Shown: positions 51,546 through 59,922 of the stretch, in pieces | Numbering within the stretch: position 1 is the stretch's first letter | How the letters are laid out: each line of letters starts with the position of its first letter | Source of the DNA: Armatimonadota bacterium | GTDB taxonomy: Bacteria; Sysuimicrobiota; Sysuimicrobiia; Sysuimicrobiales; Humicultoraceae | Direction of reading: 5' to 3' | DNA length: 64,000 bases | NCBI GenBank assembly: GCA_031081585.1 | Contig: JAVHLY010000005.1 | Coordinates: 1 to 64,000 of the forward strand | Notes under the pieces: model-generated | What the model saw: the letters and a program-made list of their open reading frames with translations, nothing else | Databases searched by the model: none | What the model was told of the DNA's origin: nothing | Translations under genes and position numbers: made by a program

Positions 51546-52283
51546 CAGCAGGCGGGAGAGGTCGCGGGGGTCGGTGGCGGCCACCGCCGCCGCGCCGGCC
51601 ACGGCCGCCGCGGCGATCAGCACGGTGGAGAGGGCGGCGATCACCGGGTCCTGGTGGCGCTGGATGTAGTAGAACATGGCCACCGGCAGCGTGACGTTGT
51701 CGGTCTTCACGAGGAAGAGCGAGGTCTCCACCTGGTCCCAGGAGATGATGAAGGCGAAGAAGGCGCTGACGGCCAGCCCCGTGCGGATCTGCGGCAGCGT
51801 CACCCGCAGGAAGGTCTGCAGCGGCGTCACTCCCAGGTCCATGGCCGCTTCCTCCAGGACCCGCTCCGCGCTCACCAGGCTGGCCGAGAGGATCGAGATG
51901 GCGAACGGCAGCGTCACCATCAGGTGGGCCAGGACGAGGCTGTCCAGCCCGCCGAAGCGGCGCAGGAGGATCATGTAGACCATGATGGCTACGCCGAAGG
52001 CGATCCGCGGCACGATGAGCGGCGCCAGGAAGACCGCGCGCAGCACCTCCCGGCCGGCGAAGCGGTAGCGCACCAGTCCCAGGGCGGCCAGGGTCCCCAG
52101 CCCCAGACTCCCGGCCGTGGCCGCCGCCGCCACGAGCAGGGAGTTCAGCGCCGCCCGCAGCAGGTCGTGCTGGGTCAGGAGGCGCTCGAACCAGCGCAGG
52201 GAGAACCCCGGCGGCGGGAAGACGGCGTAGGAGACGCTGCTGAAGGCATAGGCAAAGACGAAGAGGATGGGGGCCAGCGGGTT
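51528..52283 (-). pseudogene. 5'-truncated spermidine/putrescine-type permease (PotC-like)
   Basis: The frame encodes most of a PotC-like permease: PLAPILFVFAYAFSSVSYAV, the loop region, the EAA loop EEAAMDLGVTPLQTFLRVTLPQIRTGL and the C-terminal helix. It matches the intact paralogue at 52544-53392 (SFSSVAYGVFPPPGLSLRW there, AFSSVSYAVFPPPGFSLRW here). The ~35 N-terminal residues, with start codon, are missing; the only in-frame start is GTG 52133, within the first helical region. At 52281-52290 it runs out of frame into a deacylase fragment. Confidence 0.82.
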
Positions 52284-52528
52284 GCCACCGGCACCGCCCG
52301 GACCATCCCCCGGAAGGGCGTCCGCTCCAGGCGGTCGAGCAGGCGGCGGACCACCTCGATGCCGACGATCTCATCGCCATGGATGGCCGCCGTTACGCCC
52401 AGGGCGGGCCCGGCGCCCGTGCCCCGGACCGTCCAGACCGGGACGCGCAGGAGCATCCCACTGGCGAGCCGGCTCACCTCCAACCACTCCACCGTGCGCC
52501 CGGGCATCGTCCCCTCGTTCGCGCCCAC
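52284..52528 (-). pseudogene. 3'-truncated AstE/AspA-like deacylase fragment
   Basis: N-terminal ~80 residues of a succinylglutamate desuccinylase/aspartoacylase family protein: GPALGVTAAIHGDEIVGIEVV with the zinc HGDE, and FRGMVRAVPVA. Family members continue with NPLAF; here an ANPLA-like sequence is found in the next frame, as the beginning of the permease remnant. So the deletion joined the two genes within a stretch encoding similar residues. Start is GTG 52528 or ATG 52507, 16-37 bp after the intact permease. Confidence 0.8.
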
Positions 52529-52543
52529 CGCCCGCGTGCCCCG

Positions 52544-53392
52544 TCAGCGCCCCAGCAGCCGGCGCAGGTCGGCGCCTCGCGCCAGGACCAGGCCCGCCGC
52601 CACCAGGGCCGCAGCGAACCCGATCAGCACCGTGGAGAGCGCAGCGATGGTCGGGTCCTGCCACTTCTCCATGTAGAGGAACATCTCGACCGGCAGCGTG
52701 TTGTTGGCGCCGCGGGTCAAGAAGATCGAGCTCTCCACCTGATCGAAGGAGACGATGAAGGCGAGCACGGCGCTCACCGCCACCCCCGGGCGGATCTGCG
52801 GGAGGACGATGCGCCACAGCACCGTCGCCACCCCCGCCCCCAGGTCCTGGGCCGCCTCCTCCACCGAGGGGTCCAACCCCACCAGGTTCGCCGCTAGGAT
52901 CGTCACCACGAAGGGCAGCACGACGACGGTGTGGGCGAGGACGAGGGGGCCCACGCCCCCCTCCAGCCCCAGACGGGCGAAGAAGATGAACCACCCCACC
53001 CCGAGCACGATCTTCGGCATGACGATGGGCGAGAGGAGGAAGGCACGCAGCAGGTCGCGGCCGGGGAAGCGCGCCCGCACCAGCACGACGGCGGCGGGCA
53101 GCCCCACGGCCAGGGCGAGCGCGGTGGCGCACACCCCGATCCCCACGCTGCGCAGGAAAGCGCCCCGGAACGCCTCCTGGGCGAGGAGGTGGCCGTACCA
53201 GCGGAGCGACAGCCCCGGCGGCGGGAAGACCCCGTAGGCGACGCTGCTGAAGGAGTAGACGACCACGATCGCCAGCGGCAGGAGGACGAACCCGACGCCC
53301 AGGGCCAGGCCCGCCCGGAGCACCAGCGTGCGCACCGCCTCGGCGCGCTCCTCCCGGGACGCCGCCCGCAGGTCCTGCGCCAGCACGCTCAT
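52544..53392 (-). CDS. ABC transporter permease (PotC/YdcV-like)
   Basis: 282-aa permease with six helices: GLALGVGFVLLPLAIVVVYSFSSVAYG at the start and the EAA loop EEAAQDLGAGVATVLWRIVLPQIRPGV. It imports a spermidine/putrescine-like or other small organic substrate with the PotB-like partner. ATG 53392 lies 19 bp after the PotB-like stop. An extra, truncated copy follows it. Confidence 0.93.
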   Translation of the reverse strand: MSVLAQDLRAASREERAEAVRTLVLRAGLALGVGFVLLPLAIVVVYSFSSVAYGVFPPPGLSLRWYGHLLAQEAFRGAFLRSVGIGVCATALALAVGLPAAVVLVRARFPGRDLLRAFLLSPIVMPKIVLGVGWFIFFARLGLEGGVGPLVLAHTVVVLPFVVTILAANLVGLDPSVEEAAQDLGAGVATVLWRIVLPQIRPGVAVSAVLAFIVSFDQVESSIFLTRGANNTLPVEMFLYMEKWQDPTIAALSTVLIGFAAALVAAGLVLARGADLRRLLGR

Positions 53393-53411
53393 CCCCGGTA
53401 CCTCCCGGCCC

Positions 53412-54260
53412 TCACACGCTCGGCAGCCGTCGCAGCAGGCCGTTGAGGGTCCAGACGGCGGCGAGGGACAGGACGAGCAGGGTGAGGCCGGCCACGGCTC
53501 CCAGCGGCCAGTTGATCTCCACCGTGCTCTGGTAGACCACGAGCGGCAGGACCTGGACGCGCCCCCCGCCCAGCAGCTGCGGCGTCACGAAGCTGCTGAG
53601 GGCCAGCGTGAAGCAGATCAACGCCGCGGCGACGACCCCCGGCATGGTCAGGGGCAGCGTGATGTGCGTGAAGGTCGCCCAGGGGCCGGCGCCCAGGTCG
53701 CGGGCGGCGTCCTTCAGCGTGGTGTCCAGCCGGACCAGCACGCTGTAGATGGGGAAGACGGCAAACGGCAGCAGGATGTGGGTCAGGCTGACCACCACGC
53801 CGCGCAGGTTGAACAGCAGCGGCAGGGGCGTGTCGACCAGGCCCGACGCCCGCAGCGCCGTGTTCACCAGCCCCCGGGTGGCCAGGAGGATGAACCACCC
53901 GTAGGTCCGGACCACGACGCTGACCACCAGCGGCGAGAAGAGGAGGAGCGCCACCGCCGCGCGGCTGCCCGGGCGGCGCACCCGGGTGTGCAGCGCGTAG
54001 GCGAGCGGGTAGCCCAGCAGCAGAGCCAGCCCCGTGACCAGGACGGCCAGGCGGAGGGACTGGCCGATGACCCGATAGGCGAACGGGTCGGTGAAGAACG
54101 CCGCGTAGGTCTCCCACGTCCAGCCCGGGAGGATCCGCCCGGCCTCGAAGCGATGGAAGCTGTTCACCAGGTAGACGCCCAGCGGCACGGCGTAGAGCCC
54201 GGCCATGACGAGCAGCGCCGGGGCGAGGAACGCCATCGCCAGGGGCCCCCGGAGCCTCAT
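53412..54260 (-). CDS. ABC transporter permease (PotB/YdcU-like)
   Basis: 282-aa permease with six helices: AMAFLAPALLVMAGLYAVPLGVYLVNSFHRF near the start and the EAA loop KDAARDLGAGPWATFTHITLPLTMPGVV. ATG 54260. It is preceded by a 27-bp repeat that overlaps the end of the deacylase gene. The first gene of the permease pair, between deacylase and PotC-like. Confidence 0.93.
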   Translation of the reverse strand: MRLRGPLAMAFLAPALLVMAGLYAVPLGVYLVNSFHRFEAGRILPGWTWETYAAFFTDPFAYRVIGQSLRLAVLVTGLALLLGYPLAYALHTRVRRPGSRAAVALLLFSPLVVSVVVRTYGWFILLATRGLVNTALRASGLVDTPLPLLFNLRGVVVSLTHILLPFAVFPIYSVLVRLDTTLKDAARDLGAGPWATFTHITLPLTMPGVVAAALICFTLALSSFVTPQLLGGGRVQVLPLVVYQSTVEINWPLGAVAGLTLLVLSLAAVWTLNGLLRRLPSV

Positions 54261-54281
54261 CGCGCGCCTGCCACCCCGGAC

Positions 54282-54332
54282 ACCGCCTCAGCCCCTCACG
54301 GCCGGGAGACCGCCTCAGCCCCTCACGGCCGG
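54282..54332. repeat. 24-bp perfect direct repeat across a stop codon
   Basis: Two identical 24-bp copies (54282-54305 and 54309-54332), period 27 bp, each starting accgcctcagcccctcacgg. The second copy contains the stop codon of the deacylase gene, so the last codons and stop have been duplicated downstream. Confidence 0.9.
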
Positions 54333-55309
54333 AAGGCGATGAAGGTGAGGATGTCGCCGGTGGCCACCGCCTGGGTCCCCAGCAGTGGCCAGGCGAGAAT
54401 CCAGCCGTCCCGCGGGCTGCAAACCTCCTCCACCACGTCCCCCCAGGGATTCCGGATCAGCCCGATGACCTCGCCCTCGCGCACCGCCGTCCCCGGGTCC
54501 CGCAGGGGGTGGACCAGCCCGCCCCGGTTGGCGGTGAGCTCGATCCGGGAGAGGGGGCCGGGGATCACCGGAACGTCCACCTGCGGCTCCGGCGCGCCGT
54601 CGAGCATCCCCAGGTGGCGCATGACGTTGAGCGTGCCGCGCACGCCGGTCTGGAGCGAGCGCGGGTCCACGCGCCGCCAGGCCAGCAGCTCCAGCACCAG
54701 GCAGGGCTTCCCCCACCCCTGCACCATGTCGGTGAAGGTCCCGGTGCGGTGGCGCTCGTGCACGGGGGCCATCTCGATGGTGGTGATCCCGAACGCCTCC
54801 GCCAGGGCGCGGCTGCGCCGCCAGAGCGCCTCGTCGCCGGGATGGCGGATGATGCTGAACTCCATCGCCGGGGTGGGGTTGGCGTGGAAGTCCAGGTAGG
54901 CGTCGCACCCCGCCGCCAGCCGGGCGATGAGGGCGGCGAGCCGGTGGCTGAGGAGCATCTCGGGGTCGCCGGGGAAGACGCGGTTGAGGTTGTAGCCGTC
55001 CTGGGGGGTGAGCATCTGGTGCTGGTGGAAGCTGAAGGGGTTGAGCAGCGGGGCGGCCACGACCGCGCCCCGCAGCCGGGCGGGGTCGACCGCCTCCCGC
55101 ACGACCCGCCGGATCACCTCCATGCCCGGGACCTCCGTGCCGTGGAGGCCCGCGCCCAGCCAGAGGATCGGCCCGTCGTCGGCGCCGTTGAGCACCAGGA
55201 GCGGCAACCGCACCGGGGTGCCGTCCGGCAGCTCGCCGGCCACGACATCCCCCAGGGCGCGCGTGCCCGGCAGGGCGGCGACGCCGCCCACGTCCAGCGT
55301 GCGCCTCAT
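54323..55309 (-). CDS. AstE/AspA-family deacylase in an ABC operon
   Basis: 328-aa M14-type zinc amidohydrolase, related to succinylglutamate desuccinylase, aspartoacylase and N-alpha-acetyl-diaminobutyrate deacetylase (DoeB). Zinc ligands: GAGLHGTEVPGME (His and Glu) and DAYLDFHANP (His). Substrate-binding NLNRVFPGDPE and the late C-terminal beta domain (HPLRDPGTAVREGEVIGLIRNPWGD) are visible. It overlaps the PotA-like gene by 4 nt (ATGA). Placement in the importer suggests that an N-acylated compound is imported and cleaved, an inference. Confidence 0.88.
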   Translation of the reverse strand: MRRTLDVGGVAALPGTRALGDVVAGELPDGTPVRLPLLVLNGADDGPILWLGAGLHGTEVPGMEVIRRVVREAVDPARLRGAVVAAPLLNPFSFHQHQMLTPQDGYNLNRVFPGDPEMLLSHRLAALIARLAAGCDAYLDFHANPTPAMEFSIIRHPGDEALWRRSRALAEAFGITTIEMAPVHERHRTGTFTDMVQGWGKPCLVLELLAWRRVDPRSLQTGVRGTLNVMRHLGMLDGAPEPQVDVPVIPGPLSRIELTANRGGLVHPLRDPGTAVREGEVIGLIRNPWGDVVEEVCSPRDGWILAWPLLGTQAVATGDILTFIAFRP

Positions 55310-56505
55310 CCCCTTCCCTCCCTCAGGGCGGCGGGCACCGCGACCTCGGACCGGGTCAGGGCGGCCGCGCGCCCGGGCACCCGGCCTGCTGCCTCCACCG
55401 TCGCCCCCGCCTCATCGTCGGGCGGCACCGTCACCGCCTGCGCCGGGTCCCACGTGGCCCACACCTCGTCGCCGGGGGCGTGGAGCGGCATCCCGGCCAC
55501 GTAGGGCAGGGTCGCCTGCAGCCGCAGCGGCCCGACGTGCAGCCGGTACCGCACGACGTGCCCGCTGAACGCCCGGTCCTCCACGCGGCCGCGCAGCGCG
55601 CCACCGCCGACCGGCGGCCGCGACTCCACCCGCACGCGCTCGGGGCGCAGGCACAGCGTCGCCCGTCGCCCCACCGCCTCCCACCCGCCGCGGCGTCCCT
55701 GGACGCGCACCCCGTCGACGCGCAGCGTCACCCACGTCGGCCCCAGCGCCTCCACGACACCGTCCAGGAGGTTGGCATCCCCGATGAAGCCGGCGACGAA
55801 GCGCGTGCGGGGGCGCTCGTAGATCTCCAGGGGGTCGCCCACCTGGTAGAGGCGACCGCCGGCCATGACCCCGACGCGGTCGCTCATCGCCAGCGCCTCG
55901 CCCTGGTCGTGGGTGACGTAGATGAACGTCGTGCCCACCTCGCGCTGCAGGCGCTTGAGCTCCTCCTGCATCTGCAGGCGCAGCTTGAGGTCGAGCGAGC
56001 TGAGGGGTTCGTCCAGCAGGAGGACGCGCGGGCGGGTCACGAGGGCGCGGGCCAGCGCCACGCGCTGCTGCTGGCCGCCGGAGAGCTCCGTCACCCGGCG
56101 GGGCCCCAGCCCCTCCAGGCGCACGAGCTCCAGCGCCTCGCCCACCCGCCGCCGCACCTCCCGCTCGGGGACCCGCCGCATCCGCAGGCCAAAGGCGACG
56201 TTCTCGTAGACCGTGTAGTGGGGGAAGAGGGCCAGGCGCTGGAAGACCATGTTCGTCTCCCGGCGGTTGGGCGGGGTCCGGCCCATGGGCCGGCCGCCGA
56301 TGCAGACCTCGCCGGCGTCGGGCAGCTCGAACCCGCCGATGAGGCGCAGGGTGGTCGTCTTGCCGCACCCGGAGGGCCCCAGCAGGGAGAAGAACTCCCC
56401 CTCGGCCACGGCGAACGAGACCTCGCACACGGCCACCAGGGCGCCGAAGCGCTTGGTGACCCCCCGCACCTCGACGGCCGGGACTCCCGCTCCCTGTGCG
56501 TCCAC
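55306..56505 (-). CDS. ABC transporter ATPase (PotA-like)
   Basis: 399-aa ATPase: Walker A GPSGCGKTTTL, Q-loop NMVFQRLALFPH, signature LSGGQQQRVALARAL, Walker B VLLLDEPLSSLD, switch His in YVTHDQGEALAMSD, and a C-terminal TOBE domain from about residue 290. GTG 56505 with a 4-nt overlap to the deacylase at its 3' end. It energises the PotB/PotC-like permeases. Confidence 0.94.
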   Translation of the reverse strand: MDAQGAGVPAVEVRGVTKRFGALVAVCEVSFAVAEGEFFSLLGPSGCGKTTTLRLIGGFELPDAGEVCIGGRPMGRTPPNRRETNMVFQRLALFPHYTVYENVAFGLRMRRVPEREVRRRVGEALELVRLEGLGPRRVTELSGGQQQRVALARALVTRPRVLLLDEPLSSLDLKLRLQMQEELKRLQREVGTTFIYVTHDQGEALAMSDRVGVMAGGRLYQVGDPLEIYERPRTRFVAGFIGDANLLDGVVEALGPTWVTLRVDGVRVQGRRGGWEAVGRRATLCLRPERVRVESRPPVGGGALRGRVEDRAFSGHVVRYRLHVGPLRLQATLPYVAGMPLHAPGDEVWATWDPAQAVTVPPDDEAGATVEAAGRVPGRAAALTRSEVAVPAALREGRG

Positions 56506-56507
56506 GC

Positions 56508-56585
56508 CTGCCTCCCCGCCGCGCCCCCGGGGGCGCGGCGCTCTGCTTCCCCACCGCGCCCCCGGGCGCGGCGCCCTGCCTCCGC
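56508..56585. repeat. two-and-a-third copies of a ~33-bp GC-rich repeat with palindromes
   Basis: Copies start at 56508, 56543 and 56575 (partial). Copy 1 has a perfect palindrome of two 12-base arms (CGCCGCGCCCCC and its complement, 56517-56540), and copy 2 a shortened one. Transcription from the binding-protein gene passes through it before the ATPase gene, so it could act as a stem that lowers downstream expression or stabilises the upstream mRNA. Confidence 0.85.
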
Positions 56586-56589
56586 CGGC

Positions 56590-57663
56590 CTACAGCCGGG
56601 ACTTCACCTCGCGCTCCCAGCGCTGCCGCCACACGCTGGCCTGCTGCGCCATGGTCGCCCAGTCGAGCCAGATGGCCGTGTCGAGCAGGCGGGGGTTGAG
56701 GATCTTCTCCACGGTCGGCGACAGCGGCGCCCCGGGGATCGCCGGGATGCTGTAGGTCAGCCGGGCGTAGCGGGCGTTGTTCTCGGTGGCGAGCAGCTCG
56801 TTGATGATCTCCTCGGCCACCCGCACCTGCTCGGGGGTGCTGCCCTTGACGATCTGGAGGTAGATGGGGAAGGCGATCACACCCTCCTTGGGGTTGACGA
56901 AGCCGAGGGGGGCCCCCTCCGCCGCCCAGAAGGCCCAGATGCTGGTGAACCAGGGGGCCAGGAGGGCCTCGCCGCTCACCAGCATGTTCTTCAGCTGGTC
57001 GTTGCTGGTCACCAGGGCACGGATGTTCTTGGCGTTCTCGGCCCAGATCCGGAACCCGGGGTCGATGTTCCGCTCGGAGCCGCCGTTGAGCCGCGCCGCC
57101 AGCACCAGGGGGAAGAAGTTGTTGTCGAAGAAGGTGACCTTGCCCCGCCACTTCGGGTCCCACAGGGCGGTCCACGAGTCGGGCGGGTCCTTGACCAGGT
57201 CCTTGTTGTACATCAGCCCGAGGGCGCTGATCCCGTAGCCGATGCCCCGGTTCCCGGGGCGCCGCAGGCTGGCGTGCACCGCCCGCATGTTGGGGATGCG
57301 CGCCGGGTCGAGCGGCAGCCACATGTCGTCCACGTCCCCGCGGCTGCTGGCGTCGACGTTGAAGTAGCCGAAGTGGATCAGCGGGTTGTTGGGGTTGGCC
57401 TGCTTGGCCGCCACCATGCGCGGGTAGGTCACCGTGTTGTTGGACTCCCAGAACTCCACCTCGACGTGCGGGTGGGTCCGCACGTAGCGGGCGACCACCT
57501 CGCGGGGGACCACGCCCTGGTTGGCGCCGGCCCAGATGAACATCGTGAGCCGCACGCGGGGCGCCGCGACCGCCGCCGGCAGGACCAGCAGGCCGAGGAG
57601 GAGGACGCCGACCAGGCACAGGGCGGCTCCCCGCCAGAGGGTGGTGGATGTGACTCGAGCCAT
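56590..57663 (-). CDS. ABC transporter substrate-binding protein (PotD/YdcS-like)
   Basis: 357-aa family 1-type periplasmic binding protein. Signal peptide LCLVGVLLLGLLVLPAAVAAP. Conserved elements: LTMFIWAGANQGVVPREVVARYVRTHP, the YNKDLVKDPPDSWTALWDPKWRGKVTFFDN hinge and ALLAPWFTSIWAFW. It lies next to the regulator (the IclR stop and this ATG are adjacent). High expression relative to the ATPase may be set by the hairpin after its stop. Confidence 0.93.
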   Translation of the reverse strand: MARVTSTTLWRGAALCLVGVLLLGLLVLPAAVAAPRVRLTMFIWAGANQGVVPREVVARYVRTHPHVEVEFWESNNTVTYPRMVAAKQANPNNPLIHFGYFNVDASSRGDVDDMWLPLDPARIPNMRAVHASLRRPGNRGIGYGISALGLMYNKDLVKDPPDSWTALWDPKWRGKVTFFDNNFFPLVLAARLNGGSERNIDPGFRIWAENAKNIRALVTSNDQLKNMLVSGEALLAPWFTSIWAFWAAEGAPLGFVNPKEGVIAFPIYLQIVKGSTPEQVRVAEEIINELLATENNARYARLTYSIPAIPGAPLSPTVEKILNPRLLDTAIWLDWATMAQQASVWRQRWEREVKSRL

Positions 57664-58515
57664 CTATCGTCCCTCCCTTCCCGGGCCCGGCGGTCCGGCC
57701 GGCACGCGCGCGCCCGCGGCGGCGACGCCGTCAGGGCGATAGCCGAGCCGCGCGGACAGGCGGCTGCCGGCGCGTACCAGGGCCTCGCGCACGGCGGCCA
57801 TGTGCCCGGCGCTCCAGGCGCCGGTCGACCCGGAACTGCTGAGTGCGGCCACGACGCGCCCGCGGTGGTCGCGGACGGGGACGGCCAGGCAGCGGGCGCC
57901 CTGCACCGTCTCCTCGTCGTCGAGGGCGTAGCCGAGGTGGCGCACCTCTGCCAGGTGCTCCAGGAAGCGCCGCGGCGAGGTGATCGTGCGCGGGGTCAGC
58001 CGGGCCATCCCGCGCTGACCGAGGAGCCGCCGCACCTCCTCGTCGGGCAGGCCGGCGGCCAGCACCTTGCCGAGCGCCGTGCTGTGGAGCGGGGCCCGGC
58101 GGCCGATGTGCAGGAAGAGGCGCGGGGCGTCCACGCCGCGGACCTGCTCCAGGAGCACCACCTCGCCCTCCTGCAGGGTGGCCAGGGAGATCGCCTCGCC
58201 GGTCTCCCGCACGTACGCGTGCAGGACCGGCGCCGCCTCCCGCGTCAGGTCGGTCTGCTGCAGGACGTCGGCGGCGAAGGCCACCGTGCGCGGACCGATC
58301 CGGTAGCGCCGCGTCTCCGGCTCCTGCTCCACGACGCCCAGGCGGACCAGGGTGGCCAGCAGGCGGTGGGCCGTACTGGGCGGGAGCCCGCCGCGGAGGG
58401 CCAGCGCGGAGAGGGGCTGCGGGCCGTCGCGGGACGCCAGGAGCAGGAGGAGGCGCACGCCCTTCTCCAGGGCGCGAGCGCCGTTCAGTCGCGGGGCCGG
58501 GTGTCCATTTCGCAT
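57664..58515 (-). CDS. IclR-family transcriptional regulator
   Basis: 283-aa regulator: winged HTH (LSALALRGGLPPSTAHRLLATLVRLGVVEQ, residues ~35-65) and an effector domain with LHIGRRAPLHSTALGKVLAA and the C-terminal DEETVQGARCLAVPVRDH. ATG 58515. It is the first gene of the importer operon and so is likely its local regulator. IclR members often sense aromatic or small acid compounds; the ligand is unknown. An AT-richer upstream patch (58530-58550) with an ATTCAGAAT palindrome may be its operator. Confidence 0.92.
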   Translation of the reverse strand: MRNGHPAPRLNGARALEKGVRLLLLLASRDGPQPLSALALRGGLPPSTAHRLLATLVRLGVVEQEPETRRYRIGPRTVAFAADVLQQTDLTREAAPVLHAYVRETGEAISLATLQEGEVVLLEQVRGVDAPRLFLHIGRRAPLHSTALGKVLAAGLPDEEVRRLLGQRGMARLTPRTITSPRRFLEHLAEVRHLGYALDDEETVQGARCLAVPVRDHRGRVVAALSSSGSTGAWSAGHMAAVREALVRAGSRLSARLGYRPDGVAAAGARVPAGPPGPGREGR

Positions 58516-58524
58516 GGCGGAAGA

Positions 58525-58556
58525 GGATTCTGAATTTGGAGTATGGTAGCGAACCG
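58525..58556 (-). promoter_or_regulatory. possible IclR operator/promoter
   Basis: AT-rich patch (attctgaatttggagtatgg on the plus strand) immediately upstream of the IclR gene, with a short ATTCAGAAT palindrome and CATACT as a weak -10. IclR autoregulation here is a guess from position. Confidence 0.35.
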
Positions 58557-58620
58557 CGCGGAGCTCGTCAAATGGTGCGTGAGCCGACCCGACGTGGCGT
58601 GAGGGCGCGGGTCGGCGGGG

Positions 58621-59049
58621 CTACTCCTGCTCGCGCGAGAGGGGGTGCTCCCGGAGGCGCCGGACCACCACTTCCAGCAGGCGCACCGCCAGGTCGGGGT
58701 GCTCCTTCAGCAGAGCGCGGAAGTCCCAGCGGACCAGCTGCAGGCAGCGGGTGCGCTCCCGCGCCGTGACCGTGGCCGTGCGGGCGCGCTCCTCCATGAG
58801 GGCCATCTCCCCGAAGAACTCCCCCGGGCCCAGCTCCCGGATGCGGTGGCCGTCGTGGGTGACCTCGACCCGCCCGTCGACGATGAGGTAGAACCCCACC
58901 CCCGGGTCCCCCTGGCGGACGATGACGGCCCCGGGCTCGTAGACCCGCTCCTTCACCGAGCGGGCGATGAGGCTCAGCTCCTCCGCGGTGAGCCCGGCGA
59001 AGAGCGGGACCTTCCGCAGCGACGCCACGTAGGCGGCCGTGTCGCTCAC
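58621..59049 (-). CDS. cyclic nucleotide-binding domain protein
   Basis: 142-aa CRP-like sensor domain without HTH. The phosphate-binding cassette GPGEFFGEMALMEERARTATVTA is nearly canonical, with Glu of GEMALM and Arg of ARTATV present, so cAMP or cGMP binding is possible. GTG 59049 has GGAGG 6 nt upstream. It stands alone. Single-domain CNBD proteins may regulate partners by protein contact; none is adjacent. Confidence 0.9.
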   Translation of the reverse strand: MSDTAAYVASLRKVPLFAGLTAEELSLIARSVKERVYEPGAVIVRQGDPGVGFYLIVDGRVEVTHDGHRIRELGPGEFFGEMALMEERARTATVTARERTRCLQLVRWDFRALLKEHPDLAVRLLEVVVRRLREHPLSREQE

Positions 59050-59168
59050 GCGCACCCTCCCTGGCCCCACTGCCGGGCGGCTGCGACGTCCGGCCCCGAC
59101 GGGACCGTTCGCGACATTCGGCGGGTCCGCCAGGCGCCCCTGCCGGCCGCCTGGTGGCGGGTGGTCTC

Positions 59169-59750
59169 CTACCCCTGGCCGTCGAGCCAGACCGTCTTCT
59201 CCGTCGCCGGCGTGCGCCGCTTCTGCGGGACGTCGGCGGGGTAGCCGACGTAGAGCACGCCGGTGATGCGCCGGTCCGCCGGCAGGCCCAGCAGCTCCCG
59301 CAGCGGCGGGTAGTCGCGCAGCGGCCCCGTCCGGAAGTAGCTGCCCACGCCCTCGCTCCACAGCCCCAGCATCAGCGCGTACGTCGCCGCGAAGGTGGCC
59401 CAGAAGTCCTCCTCGCGCACCTCGGGGTCTTCGGCCACGTGCGCGGTGACGACGATCACGAGCGGGGTGGCCAGCGTGTCCGCGTAGAGCTTCTCCAGCG
59501 CCGGCTGGGCCTCCGGGGCGTCGGGGTTGGGCAGGGAGGCGCGCCGGAAGTCGCGGCGGATCTCCGCGAAGCGGCGCTTGGCCGCGCCCTGCAGGACGAA
59601 GAATTGCCAGGGCTCGGTGAGGCGGTGGTTCGGCACCCACACCGCGGCGTCCAGCGCCCGCTCTACCACCTCGCGGGGGACGGGGTCGGGGCGCAGCCGG
59701 GCGATGCTGCGGCGGGTGCGGATCGCCTCCAGGACGGACATCGAGGCCAC
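59169..59750 (-). CDS. nitroreductase family protein
   Basis: 193-aa FMN oxidoreductase: LEAIRTRRSIARLRPDPVPREVVERALDAAVWVPNHR, EPWQFFVLQGAAKRRFAEIR, and GLWSEGVGSYFRTGPL are family segments. Start GTG 59750 is preferred: AAGGAGGG is 7 nt before it, while the ATG at 59756 is too near and an ATG at 59741 slightly far. The substrate is not predictable. It is separated from the lytic transglycosylase by repeats. Confidence 0.88.
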   Translation of the reverse strand: MASMSVLEAIRTRRSIARLRPDPVPREVVERALDAAVWVPNHRLTEPWQFFVLQGAAKRRFAEIRRDFRRASLPNPDAPEAQPALEKLYADTLATPLVIVVTAHVAEDPEVREEDFWATFAATYALMLGLWSEGVGSYFRTGPLRDYPPLRELLGLPADRRITGVLYVGYPADVPQKRRTPATEKTVWLDGQG

Positions 59751-59922
59751 GGGCATCCCTCCTTCCGGTGCCGGGATCGGGTGTGTCCGGCGGATGTGGG
59801 CGTCCCGACCCGCGGTGGCGGCGCGCACGGCAACCGCCACCACCCTGGACGAGGCCGGAACGGGCCGCCTCGGGCATTCTAGCGCCTGGAGGTCACACCG
59901 CGTCCAGGTCCGGGCGGCGTCC

